From positions 15,820,001-15,884,000 of the forward strand of contig JALGPY010000007.1 of assembly GCA_023055425.1 (NCBI GenBank): DNA of 64,000 nt, written 5' to 3'. Every line of letters begins with the position of its first letter. Position 1 is the stretch's first letter. Below the pieces are notes generated by a model, which did no database searches, was not told the origin of the DNA, and was given only the letters and a program-made list of their open reading frames with translations. Below, one piece after another: positions 23,330 to 34,391 of the stretch. Source of the DNA: Linanthus parryae (taxonomy: Eukaryota > Streptophyta > Magnoliopsida > Ericales > Polemoniaceae). Made by a program: the position numbers and the translations under genes.

Positions 23330-26300
23330 TGTTTGGGAACCCCCGAAATGTTCTATCTCTTCGCGACCTCGTGAGGAGAAAGAAGCCCATAATGGTCTTC
23401 GTTATGGAGTCCAGATTGTATGAAAAGGAGATGGAGAAAGTCAGGTGTAAATTGGGTTTTCCGAATGGTTTTTTTGTGGATTGTGTGGATCGACGAGGGG
23501 GCTTGGGACTGTTTTGGAGCGATGATGTTTCTTTCACCCTTCATAACTATTCTCGGTTCCACATTCAGGGTTTTGAAAATAATCATGGGTCTGAGTAAAC
23601 TTGGGTTTTTACGGGATTCTACGGCGACCCAGTTCGGCGGGAACGTAGGAACTCTTGGAAGTTGTTAAGAAAGCTACATCCCAAAAACCTTGCCTGGTTG
23701 ATTGGTGGGGACTTTAATGCGATCACGTCATCTGATGAAAAGGAAGGTGGAAGAGAAGTCACTTTCGGACAGACAGAGGACTTTCGTAGAGTTATCCAGC
23801 AATTGCAACTTCGGGATTTCGGTTTTACAGGTAACAAGTTTACGTGGGCAAATAACAGAGAAGATGGAAGTTTTATCAGAGAACGCATCGATCGTGTGTT
23901 AGCGACAGATAGTTGGATTACTTTGTTTGGTTGGCCGAGAGTTAACCACTTGATTGTCGACTCCTCGGACCATGTACCTGTAGAGGTAATCATGAACCCT
24001 AAAGTTGTTGACCGACGAAGAGCAAAGCGACAGTTTCAGTTTGAATCCATTTGGCTACAGGATGAAAGATGCAAGGAGGTGGTAAATGAAAAATGGACGG
24101 GTACCACCAGTGGAATCCGTGACAAGCTCACTAATGTTGCCACTGCCCTCACTTTATGGGATAAGGAATGCTTCGGTAATGTTAGATATAGACTGAAAGT
24201 GTTGCGCAATCAGGTGTCTGCGCTGACTAGCGGCCCCCAAACTGCTCGGACAGTAGCAGCGACAAATGAGCCAAAAACAGAAATAGCAGTCCTTTTAAAA
24301 CAAGAGGAAATACTTTAGAGACAACGATCGCGTATGCTATGGTTGAAGAATGGGGATAAGAACACCAAGTTCTTTCATAGGAAAGCGAGCATCCGACGGG
24401 CACGAAACTGTATTAGTGGAATTGAAAATAATTCAGGGGAGTGGAAAGAAGATGAAGAGGAGATTACAAAAATATTCGAAAATTATTTTTCTGATATTTT
24501 CAAATCCACTAACCCGTTGCATGCAGATATGGAAGATCTTATGAACCTAATTGAGGAGATTCTTAGCTCCTCAAGTAGATCTTGGTTGGATATTCCGTAT
24601 TCTGCCGAGGAGATTGTGGCGGCCTTGAAGGGGATGGCGCCGGAAAAGGCCCCAGGTTTTGACGGATCTCCTCCTCTCTTTTATCAAAAGTTCTGGCCCA
24701 TGATTGGAACTGAAGTGACTGAGATCTTCTTGAAGGTTCTGAATGAAGGGGGTGATATTTCAGAGTTTAATCATACACTCACCGCTTTGATTCCGAAAGT
24801 AAAACAGGTACGGAAAGTTGCAGATTTACGACCTATTTCGCTTTGTTCAACGATTTAGAAACTGGTTACCAAGGTCTTAGCAAATAGACTGAAAGTGATT
24901 TTGTCTGAGTTAATATCAGGGAATCAAAGCGCCTTTTTACCCGGGCGTTTGATTAGCGATAATATTCTAACAGTTGCCGAGCTTTTGGATTCTATGAAAA
25001 AGAAGAAGGGGCGTGTTGGGTTTGCGGCACTTAAACTGGATATGAGCAAGGCATATGATCGCGTGGAGTGGGATTTCTTACGTGCCGTTATGGAGAGGAT
25101 GGGCTTCAGCTTCAGATGGATTGACGTTGTTATGCGGTGTATTTCCACAACTACTTACAATCTTATTATTAACGGCAAGGTCGAGGGCCATATAACTCCA
25201 GAAAAGGGATTTCGCCAAGGTTTCCCTTTATCGCCTTACCTTTTCCTTCTGGTTAGCGAAAACTATCCAAAAATCTTCCTAGCGCCGTTCAGGATGGATA
25301 CATTTTGGGTGTTACAGTTTCGAGAGGAGGTCCGGTGGTTTCTCATCTTTTCTTCGCCCACGACAGTTTGATCTTTACAAAAGCCATTGTAAGTGAATTG
25401 TCCCATTTGTTAAATTTTCTAAACACCTATGAGGTTGCCTCGGGACAGTCTCTGAATTTTCCGAAATCATCCGTAGTGTTTTCGAGCAATGTTAGTGTGC
25501 TAGATCGACAGTGCCTTGGAGGACTTTGCGGAGTCAACGTGGTGGAGTCACATGATACGTATTTGGGGCTGCCTACCATTTTCGGTAGGGAGAAAAAAGC
25601 CCTTTTTCAGAAAATTGTGGAGAGGATTAGTGCACTTCTAAAGGATGGAAGGAGAAGACCCTTTCAGCGCGGGAAAGAAATACTCATCAAATCAATATCC
25701 CAAGCCATTCCGAACTACGCGATGAGTTGTTTTTTATTCCCAAAGGGCCTTTGTGATGATATGGAAAAACTAATTCGGGGTTTTTGGTGGTGTGATACAA
25801 CAGAGATGAAGAAGTTGCACTGGATAAGTTGGGAGCGTTTGAAGGAAGAAAAGAAGGTCGGAGGTATGGGCTTTCGCGACGTACACAAATTCAATGTTGC
25901 TTTATTGGCCAAACAAGCGTGGAGATTAGCACACAACCCGAGTTGTCTCCTAAACCGAATTTTGTAGCACAAATATTATAGGGGAGCTTCGATAATGGAT
26001 GCTAAACCGAAGGGTGCGATTTCTTATGGCTTTCATGGTATTTTATTGATCTGGTACAAAAGGCACGTTCTGGCGTTTGGGTAATGGGACAAAAATAAAT
26101 CCTTTTCACGATAGATGGATAAGGAGGCCGAACAGCTACAAAGTTATCACCCCTTGTCCCGAATCTACGACACTCAAGTGTCTGATTTTATTGTTAATGG
26201 CTCTTGGCACGAAATGAAACTCCGAACACATTTCTGGGAAATTGACGTCGAAGAAATTATGAATATGCCTATTTCATCGAATGGAGAGGAGGACACTAGT

Positions 26301-27394
26301 TGCTGGCTTCATACGGAAACGGGGGTATACTCAGCTCTTACTGGGTATACACTCCAAAATCTCTTAGTTCACCAACTCAAGAGTCTTCTACGGGGTTGGA
26401 TAGGAAGTGGTTACGAAATCTGTGGGCATTGAAAATTCCAAAGAAAGTGATATTCACCTCATGGAGGTTGTGGAACACCTCTCTCCCAGTGGTGGCAAAG
26501 CTCCGTCAAAGGGGAATTTCAGCTCCGGGGGATTGTTGTTTCTGTGAAGCGGGTTTCGAGACGGAGGATCATCTCTTCTCCAACTGTTCAGTTCTTGATC
26601 AATTCTGGAAACTCGTGCTTGGTGAAGGGATGTTGGGTAAAGAAGGCCTAAATGCCAAGGGATGGATGGAGACAATATTTACCGTGGCAAACACGGAACA
26701 AAGATAAAGATGGGCAGTGGGTGTATGGGTGACTTGGTACGCAAGGAATGCCATTCGGTTCGGGTGAGAAGACTATACGGTCCAAGGCATGATGGATAAG
26801 GTGGAGGAACATTTCAGTTTTTTCAAACAAGTGGAGGCGAAGAAAGTTTTTGCGCAACCTGAGGAGGACTCAAGTCCGAAACGCTGGTCTCCACCCCCTG
26901 ATGGTTGGGTCAAGATCAACAGCGACGCGTCGTTGCAGAGGACGCCGGAGGTAGCAGGGTTGGGCGTTGTTCTTAGGGACGCAACTGGAGAGTTTATCGC
27001 TGGTAGATGCAAGCGCACGGATCCTCATAGGTCAGTACTAAATTTGGAACTCTTCGCAATACAGGATGGCTTGAACCTGGCATCTGATGCGGGTTGCTCT
27101 CGAGTCACAGTCGAATCTGAAAACTTGGTGGCTTTAAATTTGATCCGGGGCTGGAAAACCAGGAGGAACTTCGATGATGTTAGCCCTCAAATCAAAATGT
27201 TGATTGATGAGATTATAAACCAGATTTCAGGTTTTGAGGACTGCTTGGTGCAACACATTTACAAAACTGGGAATGAGTTCGCGCACCTCTTCGCTCAGAA
27301 GGCACTTGATTCTAGTTTAGTGCGTCTATTTACTCAGAAACCCGCTTGGGCTATTGATGTATTTGCTAAATACTTAGAGCCTTTTGGCTTCTAG
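23329..27394 (+). pseudogene. LINE ORF2: endonuclease, reverse transcriptase, RNase H (broken)
   Basis: Domains in order: an APE-type endonuclease (about 23340-24000, with IGGDFNAI, RIDRVLATD and SSDHVPV, the metal-binding and catalytic blocks); a reverse transcriptase (about 24600-25400, with APGFDGSP, LDMSKAYDRVEWDFL and FRQGFPLSPYLF); a zf-RVT zinc region (about 26410-26620); and RNase H (26880-27390, with INSDASLQ and LELFAIQDGL). The RT active site reads FAHDSLIF near 25352, so the first catalytic Asp of the FADD box is His. In-frame stops lie at about 23596, 24316 and 24857, with frame changes near 25290 and 25970. The protein is dead. Confidence 0.9.
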
Positions 27395-27439
27395 TAATAT
27401 AATCTCTTTCCCTAAAAAAATAAAAAAAATAAATAAATA

Positions 27440-27982
27440 AAAGAGTGTCGCAAGTATTAAGAAACATGTGCCAAATGGAAAATGCCCTCCCTTGATGCAT
27501 GAAGCATTTTGCTAAAATTCTCAACTGTTTCAGAAAGACTCTTTCATCCAAAACGCGTAATAAGGGGAATAATTTTACGGATTTGGATCAAACCTTATAT
27601 TATTTGACTAGAATCAACGTTTTAAAATAACTCGTGACTTGTCATAAGTACCACTCTAATTCGGACAAATTCGTCTGTTTAACGGGCCAAAATAATCACT
27701 TTTGATATTTTACTTTCAATGTCAATTGGGATCTACTTCTAAACTCGGTTGAGATGAATACTTTTTATGAGTATTGTTTTTATTTTATAATTATAATTTT
27801 GGATACTTTGGGATTTTTTTTCATACTTACCAAAATAAAGTTTTTCACCTTTTTAATTTTAACTTGTAAAATGATTCCATAGTTTATTGATCATTGAGTT
27901 CATTTCAAAAAATTGGAGAGATGTTCTCTCATTTTCTTCCACTCATTCCCTTTGTGTTTGTTGCTTGATGACGCCTGTACGG
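27440..27982. other. Non-coding spacer between LINE and Copia
   Basis: AT-rich DNA with no recognised gene or repeat, apart from the right LINE target duplication at its start. Confidence 0.45.
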
Positions 27983-27987
27983 TAATC

Positions 27988-28184
27988 TGATAGATGTATA
28001 TGAGATAAGTTGAGGGGTAGTTTCTGTAAATATCAGGAAGTAGTTTGTTATGTTTGTTATGTTTGTTAGAGTTGTTAGATGAGCTATTGACAGTTGTAAT
28101 GGAGTATATATACTCACTGATACATAATTAGTCAAAATGGGAATGGTTTAATCTTCATTTTCTTTCTTCTTCAGTATTGCGTTA
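27988..28184 (+). repeat. Copia 5' LTR (197 bp)
   Basis: Begins TGATAGATGTATATGAGATA and ends TATTGCGTTA directly before the primer site. GAGTATATATACTC near 28102 contains a TATA box. It has one extra 9-bp TATGTTTGT unit relative to the 3' LTR. Confidence 0.92.
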
Positions 28185-28197
28185 TGGTATCAGAGCC
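28185..28197 (+). other. Primer-binding site (initiator tRNA-Met type)
   Basis: TGGTATCAGAGCC directly follows the 5' LTR. It is the classic plant Copia site complementary to the 3' end of initiator tRNA-Met. Confidence 0.93.
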
Positions 28198-28260
28198 ATC
28201 GCCTCACGGCTTTGGTCTCTTTCTTTTCGTCCTCTTGCTTTGAGCTTTTCATTCTCAACA

Positions 28261-28785
28261 ATGGCGGAATCATCCTCCGATCTTCCTTCTAGTTTGAGTT
28301 TCCTCGTCGCAAATCTCAAATCCTTGGTCCAGCTCATGCTCGACTCCACCAATTACATGGTCTGGAAGGCACAAATGGTCACCGTTCTTGAATCAAACGA
28401 TCTTCTCGCCACCGTAACAGAACCACCGCCGCCGGAAACTATTTCTACTCCGTCGCAGTCGTCTTCTCCGAATCCGGCACACCGTGACTGGCTTATTGTT
28501 GATCGCCATCTCCGGTCTTGTTTAATTGCGTCAATTTCACCATCAGTGTTGCCTCTTGTTCTTCATTTGACTTCTGCAAATGCAATTTGGCTCACGCTCG
28601 CTACAAGGTTCACATCATCATCTCGTTCTCATGTTCATCAACTCAAGAATCAACTCTGGACATTAACGAAGGGTTCGAAATCTGCTTCTGTGTTCTTAGA
28701 TTCTTTCAAGCACATTGTCGATCAGCTTTCACATATTGGGGAATTTATTACGGATGAGGATTTGATTCTCTTCATTCTTCGAGGT
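28261..28785 (+). pseudogene. Copia gag, N-terminal part (split by insertion)
   Basis: From the ATG at 28261 (MAESSSDLPSS) the frame covers 175 codons of Copia gag. It includes LDSTNYMVWKAQM, the conserved start of the UBN2/DUF4219-type gag region, SSSRSHVHQLKNQLW and DEDLILFILRG. It stops at Tat element 2 and resumes at 44459 in the same frame with LPSEFN, the expected continuation of LRGLPSEF. Gag forms the virus-like particle. An open frame running to about 28893 is only read-through into the LTR of the inserted element. Confidence 0.9.
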
Positions 28786-29410
28786 TGTGCACAAGAGATT
28801 CCGGCAGGGAGACCTCCGTGTACACCGTACGTAGTGGATCAGGGATCGCACAGGAAGAATAGGGGTGTGTGTAGGGAGAGAGTAAGTCAGTAGCAATGTC
28901 TGAGAGAGAGACAGAGGTTTGGCAGAGCTTCCGCGTATAGCTGTGTTGTTCTCTTTGTGTGGAAAGAGTAACGATATATATATACTGGAGAACGTGACCG
29001 TTGTAGTGTGGTTAATGCGCCCATTAATGGCGGCTTAATTAGCTTAACCATAACGGCACGTTCGTCCGAGTATATAGGAACCGTTAGAGCACGTGGTGCG
29101 TGAGTACCGGAACCGTTATGAGGTTGACCGGGTTTGACCGGATTGACCGGGTCTAGGGAGCTCGTGCCATAGATCTCTCAAAACAGTTACTAAAGGTCGC
29201 GCGCGGGCTTGGCTCGCACGCGACAGGGCTTACCCTAGCCTCCAAACCACAAGTCCCTACAAGTCCCGTGCAGTGGTATGCGAGGGCTCTGTCTCGCAGC
29301 CCCCACATGGATCAGCTCGGCTGGTGATCCTGTGTGTGTGGAGCACAATATGGTGTGCTGGATGGTCGCCACGTGGCCTGGATCTGCCATGTCATAAAGC
29401 AGTATCTACA
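28786..29410 (-). repeat. Tat element 2 3' LTR (left copy)
   Basis: Starts TGTGCACAAGAG and ends AGTATCTACA on the + strand. By eye it differs from the right copy at two sites only (28984 region, TACTGG/TATTGG, and the GCGCCC/GCGTCC site near 29020). Confidence 0.95.
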
Positions 29411-29424
29411 TTAGCCCCCTTTCT
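29411..29424 (-). other. Polypurine tract, element 2
   Basis: The - strand reads AGAAAGGGGGCTAA directly before the 3' LTR start (TGTAGATAC). This is where plus-strand DNA synthesis would start. Confidence 0.75.
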
Positions 29425-30097
29425 GCGCGTGAAGGCTCGTAGCTGTATAGGCTTCTATGCGCGGAAACCAACATGCGCGTCGTCGCCACGCACCAATTCA
29501 AATACGGGTAAGTTCAGCCCCCATGCGTGTCATTATGACCTAAAACCCCTAGAGTCGTGCCGTCTGACCTTTAGGGTTTTAGGCGTGACGTCAGCCCGTC
29601 CTGTGATTGCGCGACACGACGGTGACGGTTGCGATTCGACTACTGAAGGGACGCAACCCCTCATTCTTTTGGATAAATACCTTGTATCCCATTATTGCAA
29701 AGCATCACTTCTTTCTCTTAAAGTGAATGGTACCCGGAGATCTTCAAGAGCAGATCCAGATAATCAATCACCAGTTCAGAACTGCAAATCGTATTCTTCA
29801 ATTGTGCATATCCAAGCAGGCTTCAAGGAAACAAGGTTGGCCTCGTTTACTGTTTGATTTTAGAATACCGGCGTTTGCCTTGAACTGCGTTGAATCTGTA
29901 AACCCATCAAATCTGTGAAGAGGCTTTGATCTTTAAACTTGCTTCGTTTTAATCTTTCAACGATATTGGGTCTTGCAAATCCCCAATTTCTGAAATCGGC
30001 ACCGGAACTGTTTGCTTTCCTTTGCATAGATCTCGAATTCCAAAATTCAAACTGAAGTGTGGTATTTCTCCCCCCTTTTTTTTGCCCTTTCGCAGGA
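29425..30097 (+). promoter_or_regulatory. Putative promoter and 5' UTR of the PMD gene
   Basis: About 670 bp between LTR and first ATG. A TATA-like ATAAATA lies at 29673-29679. The sequence just before the ATG (pyrimidine run, then CTTTCGCAG at 30088-30096) looks like a 3' splice site, suggesting a 5'-UTR intron; a possible donor is AAG|GTTGGC near 29834. All of this is inferred from sequence. Confidence 0.45.
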
Positions 30098-33000
30098 ATG
30101 GCCAAAACAAGAGTAACCAGACCCGTCAAGGAAGATGAAGAGATGCCGGAGCTTCCGCAGGCTCTGTGGCGAAAAGCCCCCTTTCTGGGTGGGAAGGATT
30201 TTTACCACGCAAGGGTGAAGGCGAAGAGAATGCCTGATCCTGTTCCAGTTGAGCGGTTGTTAACACTGACTCGCCCAGTTAACTCAGCCTTGCTCGAGTT
30301 AGTTGGCTCCGAGGATGTGGTTCGATTGGGAATCGAGAATGGGCACTTCCCATACACTGCAATTTCTACTCAGGCGTTTGTCCAGAAGTTGGACTATATG
30401 GATGAGTGGACTGACCACGTGTTGGGTAATTACGCCGAAACTCTCGATGAAGCCGGCATTTTCTTCGCTGTCCGTGCTATGAAGGGTGCTGCCGTGAAGT
30501 TGGATCAGTCCATGCTTCTAGACCTTCTGTCCCGCTATTCGCCTGCGACTCACACGTTTCATTTTGCTGAGTTCGAGGCTGCCCCCACGCTCGAGGACGT
30601 TCAGATGCTGTATGAGCTTTCCCCAATGGGCGAGGTGGACCCCTTGAGTCACCTAAGGACATCTGCGGAATTGGCCTTGTACGCGCAGATGGAGGAGTGC
30701 CTAGCAGAGGTAAAGAAAATCTCCACTCGGTGGACCAGTACAAAACCTCTTCCGAACTGGCAGCTGGTTGATACGTCTGCGAAGAATACCTGGAACAAGT
30801 GGTTGCAGTACTTCTTCCGAGACTATGCGAGCAGCAGCATTACTAAGAAGCTTTTGAGCGGAAACCCGAAGGCCGAGAATTACGTAGAGGGCAAGGGTTA
30901 TCATCTGACCCTTTGCGCCTTTCTTTGTGCTTGGCTGTCGAGGTATCTGATTGATGGTCACCCCCATGACGGGGTCTTCTACCATGTGCTGCCACTTGCG
31001 GTGAGGCTCGCTCTTGGCCAGAGAGTCGCACTTGGGCCCTTGGTCTTGGGTACGTTGTATTATAGGCTGGACCAGCTGGTTCTGGCGATGAGGGAATCGC
31101 GCGGCCGTCTCGATGTTCTGACCTTTGTCAATATCAGCTTTTTGACAATGTGGGTTTTTGAACGCTGGCCGTCTTATGCACCAACTCCCCTCCCACTTGA
31201 GAAGTGGTGTCCCCCAGGCGAGACGAAAGCGCTCAACAGCGGAAGAGCTGCGAGATGGTTTGGAGCAAGCAACACCAAGTGTACTTGGAGCCTGATATGC
31301 GACAAGCGAAGGGAGTTCACTGCCAGGCCTTACGCCACACGCGTTGAGAATGTGCGGTGGTTTCCAAAGCTATACCCCTCCGAAGGTATGGTCTTGTCAG
31401 AAGACCTTCTCTTTGAAAAGGGACTGCATTTCCACGAGCGCTATCGTGAGTTCTTTTGCTGGTGTCTGCGAGGTTCTCTTCCTGCACTTGCAGAGCATAT
31501 TCGTGAGCTCGCGCCACGATATGAAAGGCTTACAGTGGATGTTGACCCCACTCGGGTCTCTCCTCAGTTTGGTTTCGATGCGGTGGCCCCATCAATCTGG
31601 CCCCAGTCTATCGTCAGAGGGTGCTACAAGCGCTTGCTGACAAAGGAGTGCAAGACGGTCCTTATGAGCAATCTTCCCTTCGAGCAGCCTGCGGGAACTC
31701 GCAAGGGTGGTTATTCCCAGAACTGGATCGCATACTGGATTGCCCAGCAGACGAGGATGGAAACGGAGGCGGCAGCGCAGCCAGGAAGGGCCCCCTTGAT
31801 CAAGAGAAACTCTTTTCCGTTTCGCCCCAATTGCAGTTTGAGCGAGTCTGAGTACGGTTGCTACTCGCTGTTGGAACGCGAGAACCACTTGTGCCCCGAT
31901 TTCATTCTGAAGGAGCAGGTCGATGCAACCAAGAAGGGTGACACGCAGGTCCTCAAATATAGCAAGGCGTTTGCTGAGGTAAGCAGTTTCCTTGTGTACT
32001 TTTAAGCTCTTTGGTTTGCTTGCACTGATGCTTTTCGTCCTGTATTGTTCAGTGTCATGTGCGGAGGTTCGCAGCTGGTGACCGCTCCAAACCGCTGGTG
32101 GACACTATTGTTGCTACCAGAAAGAGGGGAGAATCGTACCGGCTAGCATGGAGGATGGATGCCGAGGTCGAAACAAAGGTTCGTGCAGTCATGAACACTT
32201 TCGCTGACTCGCTGATAGACAACCCTCAGGCTCCGTCTCCTCCTAGGGATGACCCGTCCCCTCCAGCGACTGCGGCGCCGAGAGTGAAAAGACCTAGGCA
32301 AAAGGGAATTACGATTTCTTCCCCTAGGAGCGCTCCAGCTTCGCCCCCAGTGAGGTCCCTTTCTGTCAAGGACAAAGGTAAGGGTCGTATGCCCGGCAAG
32401 GTGCGAAAAGATCTCGTAGTTGAAACCTTCGTTCCATTCAACCAAGAGGAAGAGGAAGAGAGGCAGGAGCCCCAAGCAAGTAATGAAGAAGAAGAAGAAG
32501 AAGGAACAGTTGTGATGCGCGAGGAAGAGTCAGGAGGTACTTCCGTCGCATTTCCTTGTCCTTTATCATGACTTCTATGCAGTTCTTTTCTTTGAACCAA
32601 TTGTATATTCGCAGATGATGATGATGAAGCCGTTGGTAACTTTGTGGCCAAGAGGCAAAAGAGAGATGTTCATTCTGGCGTTTCAGATGATCCCATAAGC
32701 GAGGATGTTCTTGCTGAGTCCCGGAGGACAGCCGCAGAGGCTGCTGAGAGAAGAAGGCAGCGAGAGGAAGAGGAGCTCGAGCGTGTGAAGCAACGGAGCC
32801 TCGAAGAGCAGCATGTCGACGACCTAGTGCGTCCAGTTGGCGAGGAAGACGAGCTTCCCGAAGAAGTGGCTCCTCATGTGGAGGAAGAAGACGAGGTTCC
32901 CGGCGAGGATGCAGCAGAGCTAGAGCAAGTCCAAGCGGACTTCGCAGAGATCGCAGGTGGCGATAAAGGTGAGATCTTCAATCTCGCAGTCACTTATAGA

Positions 33001-34391
33001 GATGTAATTGTGGGTGCGTTGAAGCACGGTGTGTCAAAGCCTGACATTCGCCGTTGGTTGGTAAGCAAATGCGGAGAACCCTCAGGTAATCATTTTGAGT
33101 GATATGCATGCACTAGGCTGTGACCATTTGAGACAAAGTCATGACTGGTTTAATCGCATCCCAGGTCACGCCTCTCTTAAAGACTTGCTTAGTGAGGATA
33201 CACTGATAGGGCACGGTTCCACGTCCCTAGTGTATGATGAGGATACCTCAATCCCACCTTCGCGTGGAGGTGCTTATTCTTAGCTTTAGCAAAGATAACG
33301 AAATAACTTACAACACAAGTTACCTCATATTATCGCATTTGATTTCGCAGGTCATGCTGAGGAACCTGAGCTGGAGCAGAGAAGCCAGACTTCTGCATCC
33401 CATGTTCCAATTTCGAGCTCCCATACCGAGAAGCCCGTCGCAGCTGCCGGACACGCAAGTGAGCATCTCGAGAATGTCATTGAACTTTCCGATGATGTCG
33501 AAGCTGATGCCGTGCCGATGGACGAAGGTGTCCGTACCGGTGGTGAGGAGGAAAGGACAAGTGATGCCAACATTTTCGCATCTGATAGTGTCTTCCGTCC
33601 AGCGACTCCGGTTGTGCCTCCGGCGATGACTGAGCCAAGAGCACCTATTCCTGCGTGGAGCATTTGGGGCTCGCAGGTTGGGAATGTACTCGCAGCTGGT
33701 GCGGCCTACACTCTTCCTCCTAACTATGAAAGTTTGGAGCTCGCAGCTGATAGGAGAGCCATGGAGCGAGGGCAGTCTTCGAACAACCCGGTGGCTCGCA
33801 TTCCCTCTATTCATGAAATTCTGGAAGGCACTGGTAAGCAGAGATTTTACCATTCGCACGTCGCATTATTTGCTTGCGAGTCTTGACATCATGACTCTCT
33901 TTTTTGATATCTCAGGTTTGAAGCAAACCGATGTAGACTGGGTGGTTCGAATGCGCCTCAGATACCCCCGATCGTTTGTGAGGTGTCTGGAGATCAGTCC
34001 TTTTGACAGGAGGCTATTCCTTACTGAAGCCATCTGGATACTAGAGCAGCTGTGTGCGGCTACACCTGCGACCATTTCGGCCCAGAGTGCCGAATTGCTG
34101 TGTGGCATGTGCCAAAATCTCGTGCTCAAAGTCCAAGGCAGACTTGGTTTCAAATTTCTCAAGGACAGAGTTACACTGATTCGCGCAGCTGTAACTTTGA
34201 ATCTCGGGCACCAGAATCTCGCAGCTGAGATGCAGAAGGTGGAGCAGCAGAAGCAAAAGGTTGATGAAGCTTTGAAGCTGTATCATGAAATGAATGCTAA
34301 GTGCGAGCAACTAAAGCAAGAAGTGCAACAAGTGGAGAGGCTGATCGAGCAGTTCGAGCCCCAGGACTCCTTAGTCAAAAATTTGTTTTGA
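30098..34391 (+). CDS. Antisense PMD-domain gene, copy 2 (six exons, intact, 1299 aa)
   Basis: Exons: 30098-31978, 32053-32536, 32615-33085, 33165-33269, 33351-33833 and 33916-34391. Introns are 74-82 bp with GT-AG ends, phases 0,1,1,1,1, and the exons sum to exactly 1300 codons including the stop. The start MAKTRVTRP at 30098 follows a CAG acceptor-like site. Residues about 50-560 form the plant mobile domain, with ATHTFHFAEFEAAPTLEDV near 155-175. Residues 628-790 are Ser/Pro-rich then acidic. About 790-850 has an Asp run, a basic KRQKRD (possible nuclear signal) and a charged coiled coil. About 1225-1290 is a second coiled coil. The gene is antisense to gag-pol. Related antisense extra ORFs are known in Tat/Retand elements. 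A nuclear DNA- or chromatin-related role is inferred, not shown. Confidence 0.85.

Larger units (their letters stand above)
21951..27435 (+). mobile_element. L1-type LINE, near full length
   Basis: Non-LTR retrotransposon with ORF1 and ORF2 and an A-rich tail (27413-27440). AATAAAAGAGTGTC[A/G]CAAG flanks both sides (21932-21950 and 27436-27454), a 19-bp target duplication with one mismatch, although its A-rich start overlaps the tail. Both ORFs carry several stops and frameshifts. Parts of such elements recur as fragments elsewhere in the window. Confidence 0.92.

Noticed and set aside
28786..28893. Copia gag seems to continue past 28785
   Set aside because: This is read-through into the LTR of the inserted Tat element; the real continuation is at 44459.
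29273..29857. 194-codon frame over the LTR end and PMD upstream region
   Set aside because: It crosses the LTR border and polypurine tract; its start also occurs in the right LTR at 44316 with another tail. No protein similarity.
30059..30097. Upstream ATG at 30059 as start of the PMD gene
   Set aside because: The stretch is a pyrimidine-rich splice-acceptor-like sequence ending TTTCGCAG; the ATG at 30098 is the better start.
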